Source of the DNA: Candidatus Woesearchaeota archaeon
Lineage (GTDB): Archaea; Nanobdellota; Nanobdellia; Woesearchaeales; GW2011-AR9
Length of the DNA stretch: 10,225 nucleotides
Direction: 5' to 3'
Assembly: GCA_013204355.1 (NCBI GenBank)
Contig: JABMOA010000027.1
Coordinates: forward strand, 1 to 10,225
The position numbers and the translations under genes are program-made. The notes below the pieces were generated by a model. That model had not been told where the DNA came from. It made no database searches and worked only from the letters and a program-made list of their open reading frames with translations. Shown here piece by piece: positions 1 to 6,721 of the stretch (the stretch's first letter is position 1; the number at the start of each line of letters is the position of its first letter).

Positions 1-156
1 GAATTTAGAAGAGCAGAAAGAAAATTTCCCTCCTTTCATGAGATAGAAATAGAAATTGGACAACTCATAAGAACTAAAAAACGTATGAAAACAATTAATG
101 AAAATAAAGAACGCAAAAATGGTTCCCTGTGGGATTTCATATCAAAAAAGCGATAA
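1..156 (+). CDS. C-terminal fragment of an unidentified protein
   Basis: An open frame runs in from the window edge and ends at TAA 154-156, giving the last 51 residues of a protein. The segment is highly charged (many K, R and E) and ends in a short aromatic stretch, SLWDFISKK. It has no cysteine cluster, membrane segment or motif I recognise. That it is coding is inferred from its amphipathic, charged composition and from the T6 tract just after the stop, which would suit an archaeal terminator. A chance open frame of this length in AT-rich DNA is possible. The start and identity lie outside the window. Confidence 0.5.
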   Translation, partial: EFRRAERKFPSFHEIEIEIGQLIRTKKRMKTINENKERKNGSLWDFISKKR

Positions 157-163
157 TAACTGC

Positions 164-169
164 TTTTTT
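164..169 (+). terminator. Oligo-T tract after the partial gene
   Basis: A run of six T lies 8 nt after the stop of the partial gene at the window start. Archaeal RNA polymerase can terminate on oligo-T tracts without a hairpin, so this is a candidate terminator. It is weak evidence in AT-rich DNA. The remaining bases up to the histone promoter show nothing else I can name. Confidence 0.3.
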
Positions 170-261
170 GGAACGTCATGAATTTCATTTAAAAAAGAAA
201 ATTTATCCTTAAATTCCAAATATAAGGAAAATCTAACGTATCAAGACTATTTTTAGCAAGC

Positions 262-270
262 TTTATAAAT
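262..270 (+). promoter_or_regulatory. TATA box of the histone-aIF5A-eL40 operon
   Basis: TTTATAAAT is centred about 27 nt before the histone ATG. This is the usual TATA-to-initiation distance in archaea, so the mRNA should begin at or within a few nt of the start codon. No Shine-Dalgarno sequence precedes this ATG, which fits a leaderless transcript. Confidence 0.75.
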
Positions 271-292
271 AACCCCTCCTATTTCCTTAAAT

Positions 293-502
293 ATGGTAAA
301 AAAAGGTTTTCTTTCCCATAACGCAATGGATAAAATCATGCGTGAAGTCGGTGCCGCGAGAGTATCTGATGATGCTAAAGCGGCTTTAGCTGAAGAATTA
401 GAGAAAAAAGCAATAGAAATCTCAACCGAAGCAAAAAAATTAGCCGAACATGCAGGAAGAAAAACAATCACAGAAAAAGATATCAGATTAGCAGTAAAAT
501 AA
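293..502 (+). CDS. Archaeal histone (HMf-like)
   Basis: A 69-residue single histone fold that dimerises and wraps DNA into archaeal nucleosomes. It matches the HMf family along its length: G-AARVSDDAK at residues 20-29, a long amphipathic central helix (about 28-53), then HAGRKTITEKDI (53-64) with the R56-T58 pair and an R/D clamp candidate at D63. R23 corresponds to R19 of HMfB, so the N-terminus is about four residues longer and more basic (MVKKGFLSHN) than the usual start. The C-terminus stops at AVK, slightly earlier than HMf. It is the first gene of an operon with aIF5A (start 15 nt after this stop) and eL40. The ATG is placed by the TATA box 27 nt upstream. Identification is firm; the effect of the altered N-terminus is unknown. 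Confidence 0.95.
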   Translation: MVKKGFLSHNAMDKIMREVGAARVSDDAKAALAEELEKKAIEISTEAKKLAEHAGRKTITEKDIRLAVK

Positions 503-517
503 TTGGAGGAAATTCAA

Positions 518-910
518 ATGAGCGAGACAAAAACAGTGAGTGTTGGTAGCCTTAAAAAAGGGGATACAATTATTATAGACGGCATTCCATGTAAAATTGT
601 TGATACATCAACATCACGTCCAGGAAAACATGGACATGCAAAAGTAAATATGATGGCAGTTGGTATGCTTGATGGTAAAAAAAGAAATTTAGTTATGCCA
701 GGTCACGATAAAGTTGATGCTCCAATTGTTGAGAAAAAAACTGCACAAGTCCTTTCAGTTTCCGGAAATAAATGCAATGTTATGGATATGGAAACATTTG
801 AAACATTTGATATTGATGTTCCTGAAGAATTCAAAGATGAAGTGGCTGAGGGCAAAGAAGTACTTTACTGGACTATTATGGGTTCAAAAATCTTGAAACA
901 AGTAAAATAG
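518..910 (+). CDS. eif5A: Translation initiation factor aIF5A
   Basis: A 130-residue aIF5A, a ribosome-binding factor that helps peptide bond formation at difficult sequences such as proline runs. The N-terminal SH3-like domain (about 1-68) carries the hypusination loop TSRPGKHGHAK (residues 32-42). K37 is the expected site of deoxyhypusine/hypusine modification, so a deoxyhypusine synthase should be encoded elsewhere. The C-terminal half (about 70-130) is the OB-fold, including METFETFDIDVPEE. The ATG at 518 is chosen over an in-frame TTG at 503 because a strong GGAGG (505-509) precedes it at normal spacing and the TTG overlaps that site. The gene follows the histone by 15 nt and is followed by eL40 after 12 nt. 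Length is typical of archaea. Confidence 0.95.
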   Translation: MSETKTVSVGSLKKGDTIIIDGIPCKIVDTSTSRPGKHGHAKVNMMAVGMLDGKKRNLVMPGHDKVDAPIVEKKTAQVLSVSGNKCNVMDMETFETFDIDVPEEFKDEVAEGKEVLYWTIMGSKILKQVK

Positions 911-922
911 GAGTGAAATAAT

Positions 923-1087
923 ATGGCAAGTAAATTCCCAGAAGCAATTGATCGTTTGCAAAAAAACATTTTCGTATGTCGTAATTGTAAAACTAAACTA
1001 CGTGCACCAAGTTTAAAAGTAGCACAAGGTAAAGTGAGCTGTCGTAAATGTAGTACAAAGAAGTTACGTCCTAAAAGGAAAAAGTAA
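923..1087 (+). CDS. rpl40e: Ribosomal protein eL40
   Basis: A 54-residue basic zinc-ribbon protein of the large ribosomal subunit. It starts with the family signature FPEA-x-x-RL (5-12) and has two CxxC knuckles, C19/C22 and C40/C43, which would bind one zinc. It ends in the typical KKLRPKRKK tail. In eukaryotes the orthologue is made as a ubiquitin fusion; here it stands alone, as usual in archaea. The start is preceded by GGAGTGA (910-916), which overlaps the aIF5A stop codon, so translation is likely coupled. It is the last gene of the histone-aIF5A-eL40 operon and is followed by a T-rich terminator. Confidence 0.9.
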   Translation: MASKFPEAIDRLQKNIFVCRNCKTKLRAPSLKVAQGKVSCRKCSTKKLRPKRKK

Positions 1088-1100
1088 ACTTTTAATTTGA

Positions 1101-1118
1101 TTTTTTTATTCTTATTTT
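1101..1118 (+). terminator. T-rich terminator of the histone operon
   Basis: T7 at 1101-1107 followed by further T clusters (ATTCTTATTTT) begins 14 nt after the eL40 stop. This is the usual form of an archaeal oligo-T terminator, with no hairpin. It lies before the separate TATA box of the next gene. Confidence 0.55.
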
Positions 1119-1148
1119 GATCATTATTTATATTTATAATTTAGAAAC

Positions 1149-1157
1149 ATATAAAAA
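1149..1157 (+). promoter_or_regulatory. TATA box of the site-2 protease gene
   Basis: CATATAAAA is centred about 27 nt before the ATG at 1180 and is preceded by purine-rich GAAA, a plausible BRE. The distance supports a leaderless start at 1180 and argues against the TTG at 1117, which lies upstream of this box. Confidence 0.65.
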
Positions 1158-1179
1158 CACCCCCCTGTTCTTAATTACT

Positions 1180-2364
1180 ATGATAGATGTCTTAGGGTTC
1201 TTTACACAATATGCAGCGATTATTATTTTCTATGCAGTTATTATTGTAATCTTAATCGCAAAAAGAAAAAAACTAGACATTCAAGCAAAGTTCATTATTC
1301 TTTATCGTATGAAATGGGGTTTAAAATGGATGGATAAATATGCCGCGAAATATCGTGAGTGGGTTATTCTTCTAGGATATTTAGGTGTTGGCGCAGGCTT
1401 TGTAGGTATGATTTTCATATCATATATTTTAGTCAAAAATTTATGGGAGATCTTCACTGTTCCTTCTGCATCTTCTGGAGTTGCATTAGTATTACCTGGT
1501 GTAAATGTTCCTGGCATGGGGGTTCTTCCATTTTGGTATTGGATTATTGCAATTTTTGTAATAGCAATTGTGCACGAATTCTCACATGGTATTGTTGCAC
1601 GAGCACATAATCTTAAAGTAAAAAATACAGGTATTGTATTCTTTGGACCAATCATCGGTGCATTTGTAGAACCAGATGAAAAACAAATTATGAAAGAAAA
1701 AGATATCACCCAATATTCTATTTTAGCTGCTGGTGCCTTTTCAAATATTTTATTAGCAATTTTTGCAATCTTATTACTCACATTTGTGTCCCTGCCACTG
1801 CAACAAGCAATGATTGAACCAACCGGATTTACATTTGACTCTTATGTTGATAATAATCTTCCTTTTGAGAACGCAGGAATTGAGCCAGGAACAATAATTA
1901 TGGGAGTTAATGGACAAGAAACAAAAACATTTAATTCCTTTATTTCAGAATTTCAATTTTATCGGCCTGGTGAAAAAATTATCATAGAAACTTCTAAAGG
2001 AAACCAGGAGGTAACACTAACAAATCATCCTGATAATTCAAAAAAACCTTATATGGGGATTCAAGGATTTAAAGATGAGAGTATCCCAAAAGAAAAATTT
2101 GAATCAGGCATAGGAGGGTATGCAAACTCTTCCTTAGCTTGGATCAATGGTTTCTTGAAATGGTTATTCTTACTTAGTTTAGTAATTGGATTATTCAACT
2201 TACTTCCACTTCCAATTGTAGATGGCGGACGTATGGCACAAGTATTCTTACATAAATTGAAAGGTGAAGATAAAGGGAATAAAATGTATCATTTTGTAGG
2301 AATGTTCTTTTTGTTTGTCTTAGTATTAAATTTAATATTACCTTGGTTAATGAATATATTTTAA
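1180..2364 (+). CDS. Site-2 protease-type membrane metalloprotease with PDZ domain
   Basis: A 394-residue M50-family intramembrane zinc protease (RseP/S2P type), which cleaves membrane-spanning substrates within the bilayer. The zinc motif HEFSH is at 132-136, inside a hydrophobic helix. The third ligand motif is N340-LLPLPIV-D348-GG, in a C-terminal helix. Between them a PDZ-like domain (about 223-297) contains NAGIEPGTIIMGVNG. Several hydrophobic spans are visible: near the N-terminus, around residues 65-90, before and through HEFSH, about 185-205, 325-350 and at the C-terminus. The ATG at 1180 is preferred over an in-frame TTG at 1117, because a TATA box lies 27 nt upstream of the ATG. Substrate is unknown; neighbours give no obvious anti-sigma-like target. 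The gene converges on trxB with a 7-nt gap. Confidence 0.92.
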   Translation: MIDVLGFFTQYAAIIIFYAVIIVILIAKRKKLDIQAKFIILYRMKWGLKWMDKYAAKYREWVILLGYLGVGAGFVGMIFISYILVKNLWEIFTVPSASSGVALVLPGVNVPGMGVLPFWYWIIAIFVIAIVHEFSHGIVARAHNLKVKNTGIVFFGPIIGAFVEPDEKQIMKEKDITQYSILAAGAFSNILLAIFAILLLTFVSLPLQQAMIEPTGFTFDSYVDNNLPFENAGIEPGTIIMGVNGQETKTFNSFISEFQFYRPGEKIIIETSKGNQEVTLTNHPDNSKKPYMGIQGFKDESIPKEKFESGIGGYANSSLAWINGFLKWLFLLSLVIGLFNLLPLPIVDGGRMAQVFLHKLKGEDKGNKMYHFVGMFFLFVLVLNLILPWLMNIF

Positions 2365-2365
2365 G

Positions 2366-2371
2366 AAAAAA
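2366..2371 (-). terminator. Oligo-T tract after trxB
   Basis: Read on the minus strand, six T directly follow the trxB stop codon within the 7-nt gap to the convergent protease gene. It is a plausible short oligo-T terminator for the three-gene operon. No equivalent T run follows the protease gene on the plus strand before it enters trxB antisense sequence. Confidence 0.4.
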
Positions 2372-3289
2372 TTATTCTAACCCACTCAAATATTTCTCAG
2401 CTTCCATAGCAGCCATACATCCGGATCCTGCTGCTGTAATCGCTTGCCTGAATCGTAAATCCTGCACATCACCTGCTGCAAATACGCCTTTCATATTAGT
2501 ATGCATAAATTTATCTGCCTCAAGATATCCTTTGTCATCAAGATTTAATTTTCCTTCTAAGAATTTGGTATTAGGAATATGTCCAATTGCTAAAAATACG
2601 CCTTGTGTTTTGAAATCAGTTACGTCACCGCTAACTAAATTCTTTAATTTTACACCTTCTACAACTTTCTCACCATAAATTTCGTCAATAGTAGAATCCC
2701 AGATAAATTCTATTTTTTCATGATTCTTTGCTTTTTCTTGCATGATATATGATGCACGTAATTCTTTGCGTCTATGAACAACAGTCACTTTTGTACAGAA
2801 CCGTGTTAAAAAAAGCGCTTCTTCCATGGCGGAATCTCCACCACCAATCACGATAACTTCTTTATCTTTAAAGAACGCACCATCGCATGTGGCGCAAGTT
2901 GTGACCCCCCTACCTTTAAATTTATCTTCTGAAGGAATTCCAAGCCATCGTGCAGATGCACCAGTGGCGACGATCACTGTTTTTGATTCCAGCTTCTCGC
3001 CGCCCATGAGTGCAACCTCAAAACCACCTTCGATTTCCTCAAGAGACGTTGCAATATCAACTTTGAATTTCGCACCAAACTTTTCAGCTTGTTTTTTTGT
3101 GTCTTGAACTAATTTTGGACCTTGAACACCTTCAGGAAATCCAGGAAAATTTTCTACATCAGTTGTTAATGTTAATTGACCACCATCCTCCTGACCAGAG
3201 ATCACTAAAGGAGCTAAATTAGCACGCGCTGCATAAATCGCAGCAGTGCACCCCGCAATACCAGTTCCCAAAATTATTACTTCTTCCAT
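2372..3289 (-). CDS. trxB: Thioredoxin reductase (NADPH)
   Basis: A 305-residue low-molecular-weight thioredoxin reductase, which passes electrons from NADPH through FAD and a redox disulfide to thioredoxin in the cytosol. The FAD Rossmann motif GTGIAG is at 8-13 and the active-site pair CATC at 132-135, followed by DG. The NADPH motif GGGDSA is at 149-154, with HRRKELRAS at 172-180, the latter typical of NADPH-using enzymes. The C-terminal FAD motif GVFAAGDV starts at 268. All catalytic features are present and the length is standard. It is the last gene of the FNR-aminopeptidase-trxB operon. Its ATG lies 1 nt after the aminopeptidase stop (TAA-C-ATG) with no clear SD, so translation probably depends on reinitiation. 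A thioredoxin gene is not in the window. Confidence 0.95.
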   Translation of the reverse strand: MEEVIILGTGIAGCTAAIYAARANLAPLVISGQEDGGQLTLTTDVENFPGFPEGVQGPKLVQDTKKQAEKFGAKFKVDIATSLEEIEGGFEVALMGGEKLESKTVIVATGASARWLGIPSEDKFKGRGVTTCATCDGAFFKDKEVIVIGGGDSAMEEALFLTRFCTKVTVVHRRKELRASYIMQEKAKNHEKIEFIWDSTIDEIYGEKVVEGVKLKNLVSGDVTDFKTQGVFLAIGHIPNTKFLEGKLNLDDKGYLEADKFMHTNMKGVFAAGDVQDLRFRQAITAAGSGCMAAMEAEKYLSGLE

Positions 3290-3290
3290 G

Positions 3291-4784
3291 TTAATTATCT
3301 AATAAATAATACGAAAGTACACGCACACCACTTCCTGTTGCTCCTTTCCCATTATAATCTCCATTTATTTGACGATATGCAGTTCCTGCAATATCTAAAT
3401 GTGCCCAATTTGTTTTTTCATTTACAAATTTACTCAGAAAAACAGCAGCAGTAATAGAACCAGCCCCATACTTTTTAACAGAAATATTATTTAAATCAGC
3501 AATTTCTGCGTCCATAGCATCATGATATTCTTCAAAAAATGGTAATGGCCATACACGATCCCCACTTGTTTCACCCACTAATTTTAATGACGCACTTAAT
3601 TCATCATGACGTGAAATTACAGCTGCAGTAAAATGACCTAACGCAACAACACATGCACCTGTCAATGTTGCAAGATCAATCATTATTTGTGGTTGATATT
3701 TCTTTTCTGTATAAGCAAGTGCGTCTGCTAAAACTAATCTCCCTTCGGCATCCGTGTTTCCAATTTCAACAGTTAATCCATTATATGCTCTCACAATATC
3801 ACCTGGACGTTGCGCATGTGCGGAAACCATATTTTCACACATTGCCATAACACCAACAATATTTTTTTGAATACCTAACTCAGCTGCTACTTTAATAGCA
3901 CCAAGAACTGCTGCAGATCCCGCCATATCAGTTTTCATATCTTCAATATAATTTGTTGGTTTTAAGTTATATCCACCTGAATCAAATGTAATCCCTTTTC
4001 CTATTAATGCAATTGGTTTTTCTTTTCCGCCACCATTATATTCAAGAATAATTAATCGTGGAGGTTTATCACTCCCCTGATTTACACCAAGCATTAAGCC
4101 CATACCTAATTTTTGTAATTCTTCTTTTCCAAGAACTTTAATTTTAATTTTATGATGTTTACTTGCAACATGTCGTGCTTGTTTTTCCATATAAACAGAA
4201 GTTGCAACACTTGCAGATTCATTAACAAGATCTTTTACAAAATTAGATGATTCTGCAATAATCCTTCCTGTTTTCAATCCTTTTCCAAAAGAAGAAGAGT
4301 CCCCATCCCACTGTATGCTTACACTCATCAAACCTTTTTTTTGATCTTGTTTATCTTTTACAAGGTATTTAATAAACCCATAATTTGCAAGAATTAATCC
4401 TTCAGCTGTTGCCCTTCCAATCATTTCTGCTGAAAGACCTTCTAATTTATTTACAAGGAAAGGAATATTTGTTGTTAAACCAGAAAAATGATTACATTTT
4501 ACATATTGGACTGATTTACCTAAAACTTTTCGTAATCTTTCTAAAGTCATTTCTTTTTTCTTTCCTAACCCTAAAACAATGACTTTTTTATAATCTAAAT
4601 AAGGCATACGTGTTGCATATTTTTGACCAAATTTTCGTGTGAAATGTTTTTTTTTATCTTCTTCTACTAATTCCAATGCTAATTGTTTACTTAAAGAACT
4701 ATAATTCCCTTTATCCTCTTCAAATAATCCTAATACTAACGCTTCTTGATTAGAATCAAACTTTGGTAAAATATTTATTTTCAT
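3291..4784 (-). CDS. pepA: M17 leucyl aminopeptidase
   Basis: A 497-residue cytosolic aminopeptidase of the M17 (LAP/PepA) family, which removes N-terminal residues from peptides using two metal ions, usually as a hexamer. The C-terminal catalytic domain is complete. GKGITFDSGG (262-271) gives metal ligands K263 and D268, and K275 is the catalytic lysine. TDMAGS (285-290) gives D286. NTDAEGRL (343-350) gives D345, E347 and the catalytic R349. The N-terminal macrodomain-like region (about 1-165) is more divergent. An SD-like GAGGTGA, overlapping the TGA of the upstream reductase gene, precedes the ATG, and trxB starts 1 nt after the stop. It probably serves general peptide recycling; the reason for its grouping with redox enzymes is not evident from sequence. 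Confidence 0.95.
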   Translation of the reverse strand: MKINILPKFDSNQEALVLGLFEEDKGNYSSLSKQLALELVEEDKKKHFTRKFGQKYATRMPYLDYKKVIVLGLGKKKEMTLERLRKVLGKSVQYVKCNHFSGLTTNIPFLVNKLEGLSAEMIGRATAEGLILANYGFIKYLVKDKQDQKKGLMSVSIQWDGDSSSFGKGLKTGRIIAESSNFVKDLVNESASVATSVYMEKQARHVASKHHKIKIKVLGKEELQKLGMGLMLGVNQGSDKPPRLIILEYNGGGKEKPIALIGKGITFDSGGYNLKPTNYIEDMKTDMAGSAAVLGAIKVAAELGIQKNIVGVMAMCENMVSAHAQRPGDIVRAYNGLTVEIGNTDAEGRLVLADALAYTEKKYQPQIMIDLATLTGACVVALGHFTAAVISRHDELSASLKLVGETSGDRVWPLPFFEEYHDAMDAEIADLNNISVKKYGAGSITAAVFLSKFVNEKTNWAHLDIAGTAYRQINGDYNGKGATGSGVRVLSYYLLDN

Positions 4785-4795
4785 TATTGGTCACC

Positions 4796-5488
4796 TCAGG
4801 AGTATCTCTCAAATTTGATATTTTTTGCATCAACACCTTTCTCAATGAGAATATCTTTTGTCTCCACTACTAATTCCTTAAGCCCACAGATATAAAAAGT
4901 TTTGTTTTTTACATCTTCAGGAAGATGTGCTTGGACCCTTCCCTTTTTACCATCCCACTCTTCGCGTGTAATGGAAGGAGTGTATGTAAATTGAGGATAT
5001 TTTTCTGCTAACTCTAAAAATTCTTCATGAAAAATTAGATCCTTCTTTACTTTAGAACCAAAAAGCATCGTAAATTTAATATCTGAATTTTGTGGTAAAA
5101 ATTCTTTCAGCATACTATACATCGGAACTACACCAGTACCATTACTAATTAACCAATGTTCCTTATTTTCAGAGGTTTCATCAAACATAAAATGACCAAA
5201 AGGCCCTTTCATTTCGTACTCATCATCTTCTTTAATTGTTTTAAAACATTCAGATGCAAATCCACCTTCAATTATTTTGATACATAAATCTACCTTACCT
5301 TTCTCTGAAGGAGGATTAAGAATAGAATAAGACCGCATTTTAGATTCTTCACCATTTTTTACACGAATTGTTACAAATTGGCCTGCCTTGAATGTAAATT
5401 CCTTTGGACAGGATAAAGTCATTACAAAAACGTCATCATTAAGAAATACTTTTTTTGTGATTTTAGAGGTAAATGTTTGTATTGCCAT
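4796..5488 (-). CDS. Ferredoxin-NADP reductase-like flavoprotein
   Basis: A 230-residue FNR-superfamily oxidoreductase with an N-terminal FAD-binding barrel and a C-terminal NAD(P)-binding domain. The barrel shows AGQFVTIRV (35-43), the FAD motif RSYS (52-55) and MKGPFGHF (93-100). The nucleotide-binding domain shows NGTGVVP (116-122), FYICG (198-202) and a C-terminal ERYS. There is no iron-sulfur domain, so it would exchange electrons with a separate carrier such as ferredoxin or flavodoxin. Whether it works mainly with NADPH or NADH cannot be decided from these motifs. It is the first gene of the operon with the aminopeptidase and trxB. One inference is that it helps supply NADPH used by TrxB. 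The ATG is set by a TATA box 27 nt upstream. Confidence 0.85.
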   Translation of the reverse strand: MAIQTFTSKITKKVFLNDDVFVMTLSCPKEFTFKAGQFVTIRVKNGEESKMRSYSILNPPSEKGKVDLCIKIIEGGFASECFKTIKEDDEYEMKGPFGHFMFDETSENKEHWLISNGTGVVPMYSMLKEFLPQNSDIKFTMLFGSKVKKDLIFHEEFLELAEKYPQFTYTPSITREEWDGKKGRVQAHLPEDVKNKTFYICGLKELVVETKDILIEKGVDAKNIKFERYS

Positions 5489-5509
5489 TCATGAAATACG
5501 TTGAATTTC

Positions 5510-5520
5510 TTTTATATAGT
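5510..5520 (-). promoter_or_regulatory. TATA box of the FNR-pepA-trxB operon
   Basis: Minus-strand ACTATATAAAA is centred about 27 nt before the reductase ATG and is the only clear promoter for the three-gene operon. It lies back to back with the promoter of the gene at 5583, so both sit in a 94-nt divergent intergenic region. Confidence 0.7.
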
Positions 5521-5552
5521 TTGTGGATTATGGTATGAATAAGCGAGATAAA

Positions 5553-5562
5553 TTTATAAATA
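5553..5562 (+). promoter_or_regulatory. TATA box of the 67-aa gene
   Basis: TTTATAAATA is centred about 26 nt before the ATG at 5583, at the leaderless spacing seen elsewhere in the window. It is nearly identical to the histone operon box, which supports real expression of the short gene. Confidence 0.7.
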
Positions 5563-5582
5563 TTTGAACTTCATAATATAAA

Positions 5583-5786
5583 ATGGGCCTCTTTGACTTA
5601 TTATTTGGAAAAAAAGATTTAGAAGATTTAGATCCCGTTATTCCGGGGATTCATCCAACTAAAGATTATTTTCATACAGGAGAATCAACAGTAGGAACTA
5701 CTGTTTATTTCCGAGATGGAACTTTTAAACGCACTGAGGGAACAATAAGAGTTACAGTGTATATACCAAATTATAAGAGGTATTAG
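5583..5786 (+). CDS. Conserved-looking 67-aa protein of unknown function
   Basis: I do not recognise this protein. It begins MGLFDLLFGKKD, a short hydrophobic stretch with basic residues after it, which could lie on a membrane surface. The rest is acidic then beta-rich: GTTVYFRDG and EGTIRVTVYIP look like a strand-turn-strand pair. There are no cysteines and no full transmembrane span. The good TATA box 26 nt upstream and plausible composition argue that it is a real gene. It is divergent from the FNR operon and convergent with the winged-helix gene, with 26 nt between stops. Function unknown. Confidence 0.65.
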   Translation: MGLFDLLFGKKDLEDLDPVIPGIHPTKDYFHTGESTVGTTVYFRDGTFKRTEGTIRVTVYIPNYKRY

Positions 5787-5812
5787 ATAAATGGTTAAAA
5801 CTTAGAAATAAT

Positions 5813-6298
5813 TTACTTCTCTCTCCTAAACCTACTGAATAATCCACCAAACTTCTTCTTAGGCTCTTCCTTCTCTTCCATTGTAACTTCTGATTCAATT
5901 GGAATTTCTGGTTCTACGTGAACTTTAGACTTTGATTGAACTAATGCTTTAGACATCATCCTTTCTGTATCTATTTTAATATCAATTTTTATTTTTTCCA
6001 GATGTTTTTGCACTCTTTTCTTACCACGGGGTTCTGCCCGATTTCCTAAAGAATAATAAATTTTCTCAACAGTATCTCCCCAAGAATAATCTCCTTTCTC
6101 CACTTTCACTTTATGGACTTCAAGTTCTTCGGTTTGAACACCCTTACGTAAATGATAATAAACACTTCTCTGTGTAACTGTTGGAAATATTTCATTATAA
6201 ATTTTTGCAACTTGATACCCATACCCTTCTCCCATAAAATGAAGAATTTCAATGATGTTCTGACGGATTTCAGATTTAACAGGGCGTCCTCGTGGCAT
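5813..6298 (-). CDS. Winged-helix DNA-binding protein with basic amphipathic tail
   Basis: A 161-residue protein with an N-terminal winged-helix domain (about 8-85). RGRPVKSEIRQNIIEILHF forms the first helix and TVTQRSVYYHLRKGV (40-54) looks like the recognition helix, followed by a wing at about 56-84. This resembles PadR-like or MarR-like regulators, but no family could be assigned by eye. A charged helix follows (about 93-120), then an acidic linker (130-146) and a tail, KKKFGGLFSRFRREK (147-161), which is basic and aromatic and may touch membrane or nucleic acid. No ligand or metal site is evident. The start is set by a TATA box 27 nt upstream, which overlaps the stop of the preceding gene. 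Likely a transcription factor; targets unknown. Confidence 0.7.
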   Translation of the reverse strand: MPRGRPVKSEIRQNIIEILHFMGEGYGYQVAKIYNEIFPTVTQRSVYYHLRKGVQTEELEVHKVKVEKGDYSWGDTVEKIYYSLGNRAEPRGKKRVQKHLEKIKIDIKIDTERMMSKALVQSKSKVHVEPEIPIESEVTMEEKEEPKKKFGGLFSRFRREK

Positions 6299-6319
6299 AT
6301 ATTTTCAATAGAGAGATAG

Positions 6320-6329
6320 TATATAAAAT
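6320..6329 (-). promoter_or_regulatory. TATA box of the winged-helix gene
   Basis: Minus-strand TTTTATATAC is centred about 27 nt before the ATG at 6298. It touches the stop codon of the upstream membrane-protein gene (6329-6331), so the two genes run in the same direction without a gap yet have separate promoters. Confidence 0.6.
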
Positions 6330-6643
6330 TAATCTTCTATATATTCTTTTGTAGGAGGTATTTCAATTTTATGGGAACGATGAAAATAAGAAGCGCCTAA
6401 CCCCATCAATACTACACCTGCAGATCCAACTAGTGTTCCGCTCACAACATACTCTTCAGCAACTTCTTGAAGAAAATAATTAATAGGATTAACAGAATGC
6501 GTCACCAAAGATTCTAGATTTTCTCGCATAACAAATGGAACTACAGAATATAATGTAAAAGTACACCCCATTCCTAAAGAAAATAATCCTTTATCAAAGA
6601 GAGTTTCTTTTGAATTAAAGGCCATATATCTTTCATAATCCAT
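6329..6643 (-). CDS. Two-span membrane protein of unknown function
   Basis: A 104-residue protein with two probable membrane helices, about 18-39 (GLFSLGMGCTFTLYSVVPFV) and 66-87 (VVSGTLVGSAGVVLMGLGAS). They are joined by a loop of about 25 residues, and the tail is polar. The glycine-rich second helix could support helix packing. I recognise no family. The ATG at 6643 is preferred to an in-frame TTG at 6655: a TATA-like box lies 27 nt before the ATG but only about 15 nt before the TTG. It is divergent from rnp4 and is followed directly by the winged-helix gene, which might act on it; that link is only positional. Confidence 0.6.
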   Translation of the reverse strand: MDYERYMAFNSKETLFDKGLFSLGMGCTFTLYSVVPFVMRENLESLVTHSVNPINYFLQEVAEEYVVSGTLVGSAGVVLMGLGASYFHRSHKIEIPPTKEYIED

Positions 6644-6663
6644 ATTTCTAATCAAGAATAAAC

Positions 6664-6674
6664 TTTATTTAAAC
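6664..6674 (-). promoter_or_regulatory. TATA-like box of the two-span membrane protein gene
   Basis: Minus-strand GTTTAAATAAA is centred 27 nt before the ATG at 6643. It is weaker than the other boxes, but its position matches and it decides between two possible starts. Confidence 0.5.
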
Positions 6675-6690
6675 ATTCTTAAACTAAATA

Positions 6691-6699
6691 TTTATATAA
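6691..6699 (+). promoter_or_regulatory. TATA box of rnp4
   Basis: TTTATATAA is centred about 27 nt before the rnp4 ATG, with no SD between them. It is divergent from the box at 6664-6674, and the two are less than 20 nt apart, so the two promoters may compete or be co-regulated. Confidence 0.7.
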
Positions 6700-6721
6700 C
6701 CAAATAGCATTGTTATAGTAT

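Noticed and set aside
157..292. Search for an RNA gene or repeat array before the histone promoter
   Set aside because: No tRNA-like cloverleaf, repeated unit or stable hairpin was seen; only the T6 tract and the TATA box are notable.
503..517. TTG at 503 as the start of aIF5A
   Set aside because: The TTG overlaps the GGAGG site that serves the ATG at 518, and the extra residues are not part of the family N-terminus.
1117..1179. TTG at 1117 as the start of the site-2 protease
   Set aside because: It lies upstream of the TATA box at 1149-1157, while the ATG at 1180 has the standard leaderless distance.
1302..1781. A 159-codon minus-strand open frame inside the site-2 protease gene
   Set aside because: It lies fully antisense to a protein with intact zinc-protease motifs and has no promoter or family features; it is a shadow frame.
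2343..2678. A 111-codon plus-strand frame across the end of the protease gene and trxB antisense
   Set aside because: It overlaps trxB, whose motifs are complete; the composition is that of an antisense shadow.
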